Below are positions 6,794 to 15,899 of a stretch of 64,000 nt of DNA, one piece after another. Both the position numbers and the translations under genes were made by a program. The DNA lies in NCBI RefSeq assembly GCF_028885415.1, contig NZ_CP118527.1:5208001-5272000 (forward strand), given 5' to 3'. This DNA comes from Streptomyces coeruleorubidus. GTDB lineage: Bacteria > Actinomycetota > Actinomycetes > Streptomycetales > Streptomycetaceae. Position 1 is the first letter of the stretch. Every line of letters starts with the position of its first letter. Under the pieces are notes generated by a model. It made no database searches. It was not told the DNA's origin and saw only the letters and a program-made list of their open reading frames with translations.

Positions 6794-9718
6794 ATGACCA
6801 CAAACGAACAGCTCGGTCAGACTCCGCCGACAGCGACGGAGGCGCCGGAAGCCGCCCGGATGCGCGTACTCAGAAGCATGGGCGACGGGCAGACCCAGGC
6901 AGAGGCGCTCCAGCTCGCGTTGCATCACGCGGTGGCCGATCTCGGCGGGCTGGGTGGCATGGTGCACCTGCGCATACCCGGGGACAGCCGGCCGTTGCAC
7001 CTGGCGGCGACCGGTGGCCTGCCCCGGGAATTCGCCCAGGAGTGGGAGTCCGTCGGCTGGCAGGACGAGAGCGCACCGGTCCGGGCCCTGCGGGACGGCG
7101 AGCTCGTGTGGCTGCCCACGACCGAGACGCGGGCCCGCGCCCTTTCCGGCGGCACCGGGATCGTGGCTGTCCCGCTGCTCGCCGCAGAGGGCGGCTCGCT
7201 CGGAGTGCTTTCGGTAGTGACCGTGTGCGGGGTGCCCTCAGTCGCGCAGCGGGACTTTCTCGAGGTGCTCGCACGGTGGGTGTGCGAGCGTCTGACACAT
7301 CCCGCTCCCTCCACAGGCAGCCTCGGCCCCGCATGGTGGAACGCGGAACATCTGGCCGGGCCCCGGCTCCAGCACGCGCGCGAGGCGGTCCGCGTCGGCA
7401 ACTGGGACCAGAACCTCCGCACCGGCGACGTGGTCTACGACGAGGCGACGCTGACCATACTCGGCATAGACCCGGAGACCTTCGACGGACGGGTCGACAC
7501 CGTTGTGGGGCTCGTCCACCCGAACGACCTGCCGCGCGTCGTGGCCGCAGTCGAGCAGGCCATCCGGCAGCGCAGCGAGTACGCGGCGGAGTACCGGCTG
7601 TGCCGGCCGGACGGCACTGTCGTCTGGGTCGAGGCCCACGCCGAGGTCGTCCTCGGGGAGGACGGCGAGCCGGCTCGCTTCGTGGGCACCGTGTGGGACA
7701 CGACGCAGAAGCGCGCGGCGCTGGACTCGGTCGCCCATTCCCTGCTGCATATGAGCGACGGTTTCCTCACGGTGGATGCCGACTGGCGGATCGAGTTCGT
7801 CAACCTCCACGCCGAGCGCCTCCTCGGCCCTTCGCAGCAACTGTTCGGCCGCGTCCTGTGGGACATTCCCGGAGCCGAGGTGCCCGGTCTGGAGGACCGT
7901 TGCCGGCAGGTGGCCGCCGCGGGCGCTCCGACCGGCTTCGACGTCCAGTGGCCGACACACCGGCGTTGGTACCACCTACGTCTGGTCCCGGCGCCGGACG
8001 GTGCGACGGTGTACCTCACCGACGTGACCGAGAAGCGCCTGGCGGATGAGCAGCGCAAGGCCGCACAGCGCGCGGCCGCCCAGCGCACCACGCACATCGG
8101 GCGACTCAACACGGCGCTGGCCGAGGCGGTCGCTGTGAGCGACGTCGTGGCTACCGTCGCAGAGCGTGTCCTGCCCCTCTTCGGCGCCACCGGCCTCCTG
8201 GTGCAGCTGGTGGACGGCGAGAGCCTCCGGGTCGCGGGGAGCGCCGGGTACCCGCAGGAGTTTCTGAGCAACATCGTCGGCACGATCAGGCTGTCCGATC
8301 ACAGCCCGTTCACCGACGCCGTCCACCACCGCGCCCCGCAGTACCTCGGCTCCAGGCGGGAGTTCCGCGAGCGCTACCGGGAATTCGCCGACCTCGCGTT
8401 CACGAGTGGGAAGCATGCCTGGGCGTACGTGCCCCTGATCGTCTCCGGTGGTCCCATCGGTTGCCTGGTCATCTCCTTCTCACGGCCGCGCCGGTTCGGT
8501 GAGGAGGACCAAGCCCTGCTGACCGCGCTCAGCGGGCTGGTCGCCCAAGCACTGGAACGCGCCCGCCTGTACGACGCCGAGCACACCCGCTCGCAGGAGC
8601 TGCAGCGGGGCCTGCTCCCGCTGTTTGTGCCCTCCCTGCCGGCCGTCACCACCGCTGCCCACTATGTGCCGGCCACCGAGGGCCTGGAGGTCGGCGGCGA
8701 CTGGTACGACGTCATCCCCCTGTCCGCCGAACGAGTCGCGCTCGTCATCGGAGACGTCATGGGCCACGGACTGTCCGAGGCCGCCACCATGGGGCGCCTG
8801 CGCACCGCGGTACACACCCTCGTGGGACTCGAACTGCCCCCCGATGAACTGCTCTCCCACCTCAACGACCTGGTCAGCGACCTTGGCGATGACTTCTACG
8901 CCACCTGCCTGTACGCCGTCTACGACCCCACCGACCAGGTGTGCACCATCGTCCGGGCCGGACACCCCCCACCCGCCCTCGTCCAGCCCGACGGCGCCGT
9001 CCACTTCCCGCAGCTGCCTCAGAACCCACCGCTCGGCGCGGCCACGCCGCCCTTCGAGACCGTGGAGCTGAAGGTGCCTGAAGGAAGCCTGCTCGTGCTC
9101 TACACCGACGGCCTGGTCGAGTCCTCGTTCCGCGACATCGACACCGGCATGGCCAAACTGGCCGACACGCTCGCCAACGCCCAGAAGTCCGACGGGCGCG
9201 ATCCGGGCGCCACGATCGCCGACCCGGACGCCGACGCCCGGCATCTCGACCAGCTGTGCACCGCGCTCACCTCCGCTCTCCTCCCCGCCAAGGAGCAGAC
9301 CAGCGACGACACCGCCGTGCTCGTGGCCCGCACCCACGCTCTCGCCGCCGGGGACGTGGCGTTCTGGGAGCTTCCCGAGGATCCGATCGCCGCGGGCGAG
9401 GCCCGCGACCACATACGACAGCAGCTCACCGACTGGCAGCTGGAGGACCTCATGTGGACCACGGAGCTGATAGCCAGCGAGCTCGTCGGCAATGTCATCC
9501 GCCACGCGAGAGGCCCGGTCCGGCTGCGCCTCATCCGCAGCCGCTCGCTCATCTGCGAGGTCAACGACGGCAGCCTGACCACCCCTCACATTCGCCGCGC
9601 ACTCGATACCGACGAGGGCGGCCGCGGCCTCCAGCTGATCGCCGCACTTTCCCAACGCTGGGGAACCCGCTACACCTCCCACGGCAAATGCATCTGGACG
9701 GAGCAGCTCCTGCCGTAG
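6794..9718 (+). CDS. Multi-sensor PP2C phosphatase with HATPase (GAF-PAS-PAS-GAF-SpoIIE-HATPase)
   Basis: A 974-residue cytoplasmic signalling protein. In order: a GAF-like domain (about 25-170), a PAS_3 domain (about 195-310, WDQNLRTGDVVYDEATLTI), a second PAS (about 315-415), a second GAF (about 440-590), a SpoIIE-type PP2C phosphatase (about 620-815) and a C-terminal GHKL ATPase of the anti-sigma type. The phosphatase acidic residues are present (GGDWYD, GDVMGHG, LYTDGLVE, DDTAVLV). The kinase-like box has ELVGNVIRHA, EVNDGS and DEGGRGLQLI. The protein probably both dephosphorylates an anti-anti-sigma factor and binds a partner through its HATPase domain. No STAS or sigma partner is adjacent. 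It starts at the ATG after GGTGAG. Confidence 0.92.
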   Translation: MTTNEQLGQTPPTATEAPEAARMRVLRSMGDGQTQAEALQLALHHAVADLGGLGGMVHLRIPGDSRPLHLAATGGLPREFAQEWESVGWQDESAPVRALRDGELVWLPTTETRARALSGGTGIVAVPLLAAEGGSLGVLSVVTVCGVPSVAQRDFLEVLARWVCERLTHPAPSTGSLGPAWWNAEHLAGPRLQHAREAVRVGNWDQNLRTGDVVYDEATLTILGIDPETFDGRVDTVVGLVHPNDLPRVVAAVEQAIRQRSEYAAEYRLCRPDGTVVWVEAHAEVVLGEDGEPARFVGTVWDTTQKRAALDSVAHSLLHMSDGFLTVDADWRIEFVNLHAERLLGPSQQLFGRVLWDIPGAEVPGLEDRCRQVAAAGAPTGFDVQWPTHRRWYHLRLVPAPDGATVYLTDVTEKRLADEQRKAAQRAAAQRTTHIGRLNTALAEAVAVSDVVATVAERVLPLFGATGLLVQLVDGESLRVAGSAGYPQEFLSNIVGTIRLSDHSPFTDAVHHRAPQYLGSRREFRERYREFADLAFTSGKHAWAYVPLIVSGGPIGCLVISFSRPRRFGEEDQALLTALSGLVAQALERARLYDAEHTRSQELQRGLLPLFVPSLPAVTTAAHYVPATEGLEVGGDWYDVIPLSAERVALVIGDVMGHGLSEAATMGRLRTAVHTLVGLELPPDELLSHLNDLVSDLGDDFYATCLYAVYDPTDQVCTIVRAGHPPPALVQPDGAVHFPQLPQNPPLGAATPPFETVELKVPEGSLLVLYTDGLVESSFRDIDTGMAKLADTLANAQKSDGRDPGATIADPDADARHLDQLCTALTSALLPAKEQTSDDTAVLVARTHALAAGDVAFWELPEDPIAAGEARDHIRQQLTDWQLEDLMWTTELIASELVGNVIRHARGPVRLRLIRSRSLICEVNDGSLTTPHIRRALDTDEGGRGLQLIAALSQRWGTRYTSHGKCIWTEQLLP

Positions 9719-10594
9719 TCAGCCGGCGGCAGTCCGCCAGGCCGACTCGAGGGCCGTCCGGTTGGTGCGCAGGAGATCGTCCAGGTCCGTCTCGTAGAGC
9801 GAGTCCGGCACGTTGTCGGAGAAGATCTCCAGGACGCAGGGGCCGCGGTAGCCGGCGTCGTGGGCGGCGTGCAGAAGTCGGCCGACCGGGATGTCGCCGG
9901 TGCCGACGGTGCGCCGGTCCATCCGCGAGCGGGGCGTGCGCCAGTCGCTGACCTGGAGCAGGAACAGGCGGTCGGGAGCGTCGGCGAGGCCGGGGACCAG
10001 GTCCGGGTCCTGCCACAGGTTCCACAGGTCGAGGCAGACGCCCACGTTCTCGCGGTCGACCTCCTGGATGACGTCGAGCGCCTGCCGGTAGGTCCAGATG
10101 GCGGTCTCCGCGTTGAGCAGGACGGGATTGAGGGGTTCCAGCGCGATCCGTACGCCGTGGTCGGCTGCGATGTCCGCCAGTTCGCGGTGGTGGGTGACGA
10201 CCTGGCGGACCGCCTCGTGCAGGTTTCCGTCGGGCGCCGGCCCGGTGTTGGTGACGAAGACCGCGCCCGGGGCGAACGGTGCGATCAGCTCCACGCTGCG
10301 GCGGAAGCGGGCCAGCCGGTCACGCCGACCGGCGGGGTCCGGCTGGGTCTCGCTGGGGAACACGGTCCGTACGAGGGGCTGGACCGAGCTGATCGGCAGT
10401 CCCGTCCCGGCGACCGAGGCGAGTTGGGTCTTGGCGCGGTCGTGGTCGTCGTGGAGCTTGGTCTCGCACAGCTCCATCGCTTCGATGCCGAGGCGGGCGT
10501 AGTGCGCCAGGTCCTCCTCGAAGGACCAGGGCATGGTGGTGAACTGGTTGACGCCGTAGGGGAAGGGGAACGGCGACGCTGTCGGGCTGTTCAT
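9719..10594 (-). CDS. Sugar phosphate isomerase/epimerase (xylose isomerase-like TIM barrel)
   Basis: A 291-residue member of the AP endonuclease 2/xylose isomerase-like TIM-barrel family, which isomerises or epimerises sugars or inositol derivatives using a divalent metal. Typical strand ends are visible: FPYGVNQFTTMPWSFEEDL, GIEAMELCE, VRIALEPLNP (metal-ligand glutamate), VGVCLDLWN and GPCVLEIFSD (a second acidic ligand). It overlaps the upstream hydrolase gene by four bases (ATGA), so it is the last gene of the SDR-ManA-hydrolase-isomerase operon. It converges with the phosphatase gene with almost no gap. The substrate is unknown; the neighbouring mannose-6-phosphate isomerase suggests carbohydrate use. 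Confidence 0.82.
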   Translation of the reverse strand: MNSPTASPFPFPYGVNQFTTMPWSFEEDLAHYARLGIEAMELCETKLHDDHDRAKTQLASVAGTGLPISSVQPLVRTVFPSETQPDPAGRRDRLARFRRSVELIAPFAPGAVFVTNTGPAPDGNLHEAVRQVVTHHRELADIAADHGVRIALEPLNPVLLNAETAIWTYRQALDVIQEVDRENVGVCLDLWNLWQDPDLVPGLADAPDRLFLLQVSDWRTPRSRMDRRTVGTGDIPVGRLLHAAHDAGYRGPCVLEIFSDNVPDSLYETDLDDLLRTNRTALESAWRTAAG

Positions 10595-11427
10595 ACGAGT
10601 ACTCCCGTGTCGTTCCCGCTGTCGGTCAGGAAGCCGGTGACCGTCCGGTGGAACTTCTCCGGCTCGTCGAAGAACAGCGCGTGGCCGCTGTGCTCGAAGA
10701 AGACGGTCCGGGCGCCCGGGAGCGCCTCGCCGACCCAGGCAGGGCCCTGCCAGGGGAACACCTGGTCCTGCCGTGCCACCAGGACCAGGCTGGGCAGCCG
10801 GAGCGTGGGCAGCAGGTCGCGCCAGTCGTGGCGGGTGTGGTCGGCCATCAGGGCGTTGCGTGCGTACGCGGGTGACTTGGCCATCTCGGCCAGGAGCAAC
10901 TCCCTCTCCTGCGGGGTGGGTTCGCCCGCGAAGATGGTGCCGATCTGGTCCTCGTCGAAGGCCGGCGGGTCACAGGTGAGCTGGGTCTGCAGGGCGGCCA
11001 GGGAGGGTTCGTCGTAGCAAGTGGCGTGTGCGTGCGGCCAGTCCGGTGCGTAGTACTGGCGGGGTGCCTGCTCGACGTACACCGCGCGGGCCAGGCGGTG
11101 GCTGCCGAACAGTTCCAGATAGCTCCAGATGACCGGGCAGCCCAGTGACCAGCCCAGAACGGTGACCTCGCGCAGGTCGAGTTCTTCGAGAAGGTCGAAC
11201 AGGTCCTTGGCCAGCCTCGACACGCGATAGCCGTGACGTGGTTTGCCGGAGTCGCCGTGACCGCGCAGATCGACGGTGATGACGCGGGCGTGTTCGGCGA
11301 GGGCGTCCAGGTTGCGGGTGAAGAAGCGGCCGCTGAAGCCCCAGCCGTGGATCAGGACGAGGGGAGGGCCGGTGCCCTGATCCTCGTAGTGGATGGTGAC
11401 GTCGTCGCTGGTGGTGATGGTCCCCAT
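10591..11427 (-). CDS. Alpha/beta hydrolase
   Basis: A 278-residue alpha/beta-hydrolase fold protein. I used the ATG at 11427 (MGTITTSDDVTIHYEDQG); the open frame extends further upstream but only through the ManA gene. The oxyanion region LIHGWGFSG, the nucleophile elbow GWSLGC, the acid in LVARQDQVFPW and the histidine in EHSGHALFFDEPE make a full Ser-Asp-His triad. The whole layout is that of non-heme chloroperoxidase or esterase-type members. It starts 10 bases after ManA and overlaps the isomerase start, so it is in one operon. The substrate cannot be inferred. Confidence 0.85.
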   Translation of the reverse strand: MGTITTSDDVTIHYEDQGTGPPLVLIHGWGFSGRFFTRNLDALAEHARVITVDLRGHGDSGKPRHGYRVSRLAKDLFDLLEELDLREVTVLGWSLGCPVIWSYLELFGSHRLARAVYVEQAPRQYYAPDWPHAHATCYDEPSLAALQTQLTCDPPAFDEDQIGTIFAGEPTPQERELLLAEMAKSPAYARNALMADHTRHDWRDLLPTLRLPSLVLVARQDQVFPWQGPAWVGEALPGARTVFFEHSGHALFFDEPEKFHRTVTGFLTDSGNDTGVLV

Positions 11428-11437
11428 GGATTTCCTT

Positions 11438-12520
11438 CTACGTGAGTGGGTCGGTGAGGCCCTCACCGAGGGCGGCCACGGCGGCGGCCCCGTGCCCCGC
11501 GGCGAGCAGGGGCGAGCGGATGTCCTGCTCCAGGTCGGGCAGGTAGCCGAGGAGGACGTCGGCGGGCCCCTGGATCCGTACGCGGCCCAGCGCGGCCGGC
11601 AGCAACAGGCTCCGTGCCCGACCGAGCCGCTCGGACCGGCCACCGGACTCCACGCTGACCGGGGCACCGGCGTTGCTGACGACCAGCGCGGTGGAGAAGT
11701 CGTGCACCAGTGGGGCCGTGGTGCCCGCCCGCCACCGCTCCAGCGCGAAGTACGGGCCGGCGCACAGCACGGTGCGCTCCACCGCGTCGTCGACCTGGAT
11801 GGTCAGGCCGGAGTGGAACTCGGGGCGTGGTCCGGGACGCCACTCGTCGAGCAGCCGCCCGAGGTTGGTGTGCCACGCCGCGTCGTCCAGTTCCGAGCCG
11901 TCCTCCATGTGCCGGCGCATGGCGTGCTGCTGGATGTCGGAGGTCTGCTCGATCTCGTGGACCAGGGTGCCGGGGCCGAAACTGTGCAGGGTGCCGCCAG
12001 GCACGTAGACGGTCTGCCCGGCCCGCACCGGAAGCCGGCGCATGACCGCGTCGAAGTCCTGTGCGAGCAGAGCCTGGTGCAGCGTCTCCCGGTCCACACC
12101 GGCTTTCGTCCCCACCAGGGCGGTGGCTCCCGGGGCCGCGTCGAGGACATGCCACGCCTCGGTCTTGCCGTGGGGCTCGTCCTCCAGCCGGCGTGCGGTG
12201 TCGTCGTCGGCGTGGAGATGGACCGGGAGGGCGCCGGTGCCGTCGATGAACTTGGTCAGCACCGGGAATCGCGGGCCGCGCCACCCGCGCCCCACGAGTT
12301 CGTCGGGGTGATCCTCGACGAGCCGGCGCAGCGTGCGGCCGGCCAGCGGACCCTCCGCGACCCGTGCTCCCTCGCCGTCCACATCGCTGACCTCCCAGGT
12401 CTCGGCGACCCGGCCGTCGGGCAGGCCGGTACGGCCCAGCCGTTCGGCGAGGGCCCGACCGCCGAAGACGTGCTGCTTGACCGGGGTGGTCAACCGCAAG
12501 GGGTACCAGTCCATGGCCAC
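11438..12520 (-). CDS. Mannose-6-phosphate isomerase, class I-like
   Basis: A 360-residue type I phosphomannose isomerase-family cupin, interconverting mannose 6-phosphate and fructose 6-phosphate with zinc. Metal ligands and active-site blocks are visible: TKFIDGTGALPVHLHAD (His pair), GKTEAWHVLDA (Glu) and VPGGTLHSFGPGTLVHEIEQTSD (His and the signature of the family). The N-terminus (PLRLTTPVKQHVFGGRALAERLG) is also usual. It lies 21 bases after the SDR gene and 10 before the hydrolase. As it sits outside a mannose pathway it could act on another sugar phosphate; its short length resembles the Gram-positive ManA type. Confidence 0.82.
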   Translation of the reverse strand: MAMDWYPLRLTTPVKQHVFGGRALAERLGRTGLPDGRVAETWEVSDVDGEGARVAEGPLAGRTLRRLVEDHPDELVGRGWRGPRFPVLTKFIDGTGALPVHLHADDDTARRLEDEPHGKTEAWHVLDAAPGATALVGTKAGVDRETLHQALLAQDFDAVMRRLPVRAGQTVYVPGGTLHSFGPGTLVHEIEQTSDIQQHAMRRHMEDGSELDDAAWHTNLGRLLDEWRPGPRPEFHSGLTIQVDDAVERTVLCAGPYFALERWRAGTTAPLVHDFSTALVVSNAGAPVSVESGGRSERLGRARSLLLPAALGRVRIQGPADVLLGYLPDLEQDIRSPLLAAGHGAAAVAALGEGLTDPLT

Positions 12521-12541
12521 TCCCTGGTTGCTGACGGGGTA

Positions 12542-13384
12542 TCAGAGGATGGGCTGGCCGCCCGTGACCGCGATGCGCGCACCCGAGACGTACGCGGACT
12601 CGTCCGAGGCGAGCATGACGTACACGGGGGCGAGTTCGGCCGGCTGCCCGGCCCGTCCCAGTGGTGTCTGTCCGCCGAAGTCCTGGACCTGCTCGGGCGG
12701 CATCGTGGCGGGGATCAGCGGCGTCCAGATGGGCCCGGGGGCGACGCTGTTGACCCGGATGCCCCGCTCGGCGAGCGACTGGGACAGCGAGCCGACCATG
12801 TTGGCGATGCCCGCCTTCGTCGCGTTGTACGCCAGCAGGCCCGGCGGCGGCGAGTCGGAGTTCACCGAGCTGGACGCGATGATCGACGCACCCGGCTTCA
12901 TGTGCGGCACCGCCGCCTTGCAGAGGTGGAACATGGCGCTGAGGTTGGTCGCCAGCGTGTGGTCCCACTCCTCGTCGGGGATCTCCTCGATCGAGTCGCG
13001 GAACATCTGGAACGCCGCGTTGCTGACCAGGACGTCGATGCGGCCGAACGCCTCCACGGCCCGTGCCACCACCTCCCGGCAGTGGGCGGGGTCGGACAGG
13101 TCGCCCGGCACCAGGACCGCCTCGCGGCCGGCCTCCTCCACCCAGCGCGCCGTGTCGCGGGCGTCGTCCTCCTCCTCGTTCAGGTGCGAGAGGAGGACAT
13201 CGGCGCCCTCGCGGGCGTAGGCGATCGCGACGGCCTTGCCGATACCGCTGTCACCACCGGTGATCAGGGCTTTCTTCCCGGCCAGTCGGCCCGATCCGCG
13301 GTAGCTGTGCTCACCGTGGTCGGCCTGGGGCCGCATCGCCGCTTCGGTACCCGGAGGCTGTTGCTGCTGGGCGGGCTTGGACAT
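12542..13384 (-). CDS. Short-chain dehydrogenase/reductase (YhdF-type)
   Basis: A 280-residue NAD(P)-dependent SDR oxidoreductase. After a charged N-terminal extension rich in Gln, Pro and His, the nucleotide site ALITGGDSGIGKAVAIAYARE begins near residue 38. DVLVSNAA and the catalytic YNATKAG (Tyr and Lys) with the preceding serine region SSSVNSDSPPP complete the classical set. The long N-terminal tail with GSGRLAGKKALITGGDSGIG is typical of the YhdF/YghA-type general stress SDRs. It is probably the first gene of the four-gene operon and is divergent from the malic enzyme with a 199-base gap that must hold both promoters. Confidence 0.88.
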   Translation of the reverse strand: MSKPAQQQQPPGTEAAMRPQADHGEHSYRGSGRLAGKKALITGGDSGIGKAVAIAYAREGADVLLSHLNEEEDDARDTARWVEEAGREAVLVPGDLSDPAHCREVVARAVEAFGRIDVLVSNAAFQMFRDSIEEIPDEEWDHTLATNLSAMFHLCKAAVPHMKPGASIIASSSVNSDSPPPGLLAYNATKAGIANMVGSLSQSLAERGIRVNSVAPGPIWTPLIPATMPPEQVQDFGGQTPLGRAGQPAELAPVYVMLASDESAYVSGARIAVTGGQPIL

Positions 13385-13583
13385 GGGGGAATCCCCCTCT
13401 TTCTTTCATCGCGGGGATCGCTGCACCGGCTTCAGGCGGTAGCACCGCCGTACCCGAACGAAGAGCCGCGTCAAAGTGCGGCAAAGGGATGGGCGCCGGT
13501 GCGCCTGTCACGCCGACCGGGGTACCCGGGGCGCCTGGCCGGAAACCAGCCCCTACGGCAGTCGTACGACCCAAGGAGAGCCG

Positions 13584-15293
13584 ATGGCCCCGCCCCGCAA
13601 CCGTGCACAGGACGACCACCAGGGGAGGGGGAAGGGACACACCGGGAAGGGCCGCACCGGCCGCGGGCAACCGGACGAGCCCGCGCTGCTCACGGACCCG
13701 CTGAGGAACAAGGGCGTCGCCTTCACCCAGGAGGAGCGGGAACGCCACGGCCTGGTCGGGATGCTGCCGCCCGCGGTGCTGTCCCTGGAGCTCCAGGCGC
13801 GGCGAGCCTGGGAACAACTGCGCGCGCAGCCGGACGACTTGGCGAAGAACGTGTACCTGGAGCAGCTCCACGACCGCAATGAGGTCCTCTATTTCCGGCT
13901 GCTCTGCGACCACCTCACCGAGCTGCTGCCGATCGTGTACGACCCGACCGTGGGCGAGGCGGTCAAGCGCTACAGCCACGAATACCGGCGGCCGCGCGGT
14001 GTCTACCTGTCCATCGACCGCCCCCAGGACATCCGCCCGGCGTTCCAGGCGCTCGGCCTGGGCCCCGACGACGTCGACCTGCTGGTCGCCACCGATGCGG
14101 AGCAACTCCTCGGCATCGGCGACTGGGGCGTCGGCGGAATGCAGCTCTCGGTCGGCAAGCTGGCGGTCTACACCGCCGCCGCGGGCATTCACCCGGGGCG
14201 GGCCGTCCCGGTGATGCTCGACGTCGGCACCGGAAACCAGGCGCTGCTCAACGACCCGCTGTACGTCGGCAACCGGCACAACCGGGTGCGCGGCGAGGCG
14301 TACGACTCGTTCGTCGCGGCCTTCGTGGAGGCGGTGGGCGAGCTGTTCCCGCAGGCGCTGCTGCACTGGGAGGACTTCGGCCCCGGCAACGGCCGCCGCA
14401 TCCTCCAGCAGTACGGCGAGAAGGTCTGCACGTTCAACGACGACATGCAGGGCACCGGCGCGATCACGCTGGCCTGCGTCATGAACGCGGCACGGGTCAC
14501 CGGCACGCCCATGCGGGATCAACGCATCGTGGTCTTCGGCGCCGGGACGGCGGGCGTGGGCATCGCCGACCAGCTGCGCGACGCCATGGTCCGCGACGGA
14601 CTCGACCGCGAGGAGGCCACCCGCCGCATCTGGTGCCTGGACCGCCAGGGCCTGCTGCGGCAGTCCACCGAGGGACTCCGCGACTACCAGCAGCCATACG
14701 CGCGACCGGACGACGAGTGGCCCGACGACAGGCCGGCCGACCTGCCGGGCGTGGTGGACCAGGTACAGCCGACCGTGCTGGTGGGCACCTCCACCCAGCA
14801 CGGGGCCTTCACCCAGGACGTGGTGCGCTCCATGGCCCGCCACGTGGACCGGCCGGTCGTCCTGCCGCTGTCCAACCCCACGGAGAAGATCGAGGCCATG
14901 CCGGAGGACGTGCTGCGGTGGACCGGCGGCAAGGCCCTGGTCGCCACCGGCATCCCGGTACCTTCGGTGGAGCTGGACGGCACCACGCACGTCATCGGCC
15001 AGGCCAACAACGCCCTCCTCTACCCGGGGCTGGGACTGGGCGCCGTGGTGGCCCGCGCCGAGCGGATCAGCGACGGCATGCTCCAGGCCGCGGCGGAAGC
15101 CGTCGCCGGTCTCGCCGACCTGTCGGAGCCCGGTGCCGCCCTGCTGCCGGAGGTGGAGAACCTGCGCACCTCCTCGGCCGTGGTCGCCGCGGCCGTCGCC
15201 CGCCGCGCCGCCGAGGAGGGCGTCGCCCGGGCCCGCCTCGACGACGTGATCCAGCAGGTCCAGGACGCCATGTGGCAGCCCGAGTACGGCTGA
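13584..15293 (+). CDS. NAD-dependent malic enzyme
   Basis: Oxidative decarboxylation of malate to pyruvate with NAD(P). The start at 13584 is set by AAGGAGAG ending 4 bases before the ATG and gives 569 residues. The family blocks are complete: VYDPTVGEAVKRYSHEYRRP, the Lys-bearing region, LLVATDAEQLLGIGDWG, CTFNDDMQGTGAITLA (metal-binding acids), the second nucleotide site VVFGAGTAGVGIADQL and PLSNPTEKIEAMP. The size and N-terminal layout match the long SfcA/MaeA-type NAD enzymes. The first 25 or so residues are a basic, glycine-rich tail. Single-gene unit. Confidence 0.93.
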   Translation: MAPPRNRAQDDHQGRGKGHTGKGRTGRGQPDEPALLTDPLRNKGVAFTQEERERHGLVGMLPPAVLSLELQARRAWEQLRAQPDDLAKNVYLEQLHDRNEVLYFRLLCDHLTELLPIVYDPTVGEAVKRYSHEYRRPRGVYLSIDRPQDIRPAFQALGLGPDDVDLLVATDAEQLLGIGDWGVGGMQLSVGKLAVYTAAAGIHPGRAVPVMLDVGTGNQALLNDPLYVGNRHNRVRGEAYDSFVAAFVEAVGELFPQALLHWEDFGPGNGRRILQQYGEKVCTFNDDMQGTGAITLACVMNAARVTGTPMRDQRIVVFGAGTAGVGIADQLRDAMVRDGLDREEATRRIWCLDRQGLLRQSTEGLRDYQQPYARPDDEWPDDRPADLPGVVDQVQPTVLVGTSTQHGAFTQDVVRSMARHVDRPVVLPLSNPTEKIEAMPEDVLRWTGGKALVATGIPVPSVELDGTTHVIGQANNALLYPGLGLGAVVARAERISDGMLQAAAEAVAGLADLSEPGAALLPEVENLRTSSAVVAAAVARRAAEEGVARARLDDVIQQVQDAMWQPEYG

Positions 15294-15314
15294 CAGGACG
15301 AGGCGGCGTCGGGG

Positions 15315-15788
15315 TCAGGACGGGTCGCCGTACTGGAGGCCGCGTCCGTTGGTGCCGACATAGACGCGCCCGTAGGTGTCGGGGTCGCCGGCGATGACGC
15401 CGACGCCGCCGATGCTGCCCCACTGGTGGGCGTCGTCGTTGACGCCGATCGCGACCGCCGCGCTCCCTTCCCGCACCACCACGTCCCGCGTGCAGTCCTT
15501 GTCGCCGGTGAGTCCGCCGTAGCTCTCGCTCTCGTAGACGGTGGTGCCGCCCCGCAGGACGGGCGTCGGTGCGGGGCCGCCCACGGACACGTCGCTCGGT
15601 CCGGCCTGCAGGTCCACGAAGACCGAGACGGACCAGTCGTCCGGTCCGTGGAGCTGGATGTCGCACTGGCCGTAGCTGATCCCCCGGTCGTACTCGACCT
15701 TCCCGAACTCCGCCAGCACCTTCTCGTCGATCAGCCTGCAGGGGTCGGCGCCCCGCAGCTCCCCGGGGGTGACGGACAGGGAGAGCGT
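15315..15788 (-). pseudogene. N-terminally truncated extracellular-domain protein
   Basis: A minus-strand frame with a good coding look but no proper start. The usable GTG at 15719 would give 134 residues beginning MLAEFGKVEYDRG. In-frame coding-like sequence continues upstream (GELRGADPCRLIDEKV) to a TGA at 15789-15791. The DPCxLID...VLAEFGK block and the later paired cysteines (CDI, DKDC) resemble DUF3558-like or sensor-kinase extracellular domains of Streptomyces, which normally follow a lipoprotein signal or a transmembrane helix. Both are missing, so the gene is probably a 5'-truncated remnant. The neighbouring upstream lipoprotein has similar character but is separate. Confidence 0.5.
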
Positions 15789-15899
15789 TCACCCGTGTCC
15801 TCCTTCGCTCCCGCGCTGCCGGTCGGCGGCCGCGGCGCTGTCACGCCCGGTTCAGTGCCGACGGGATTGTTGGCCGCAGGCCACACGCAAGCTGAGACG

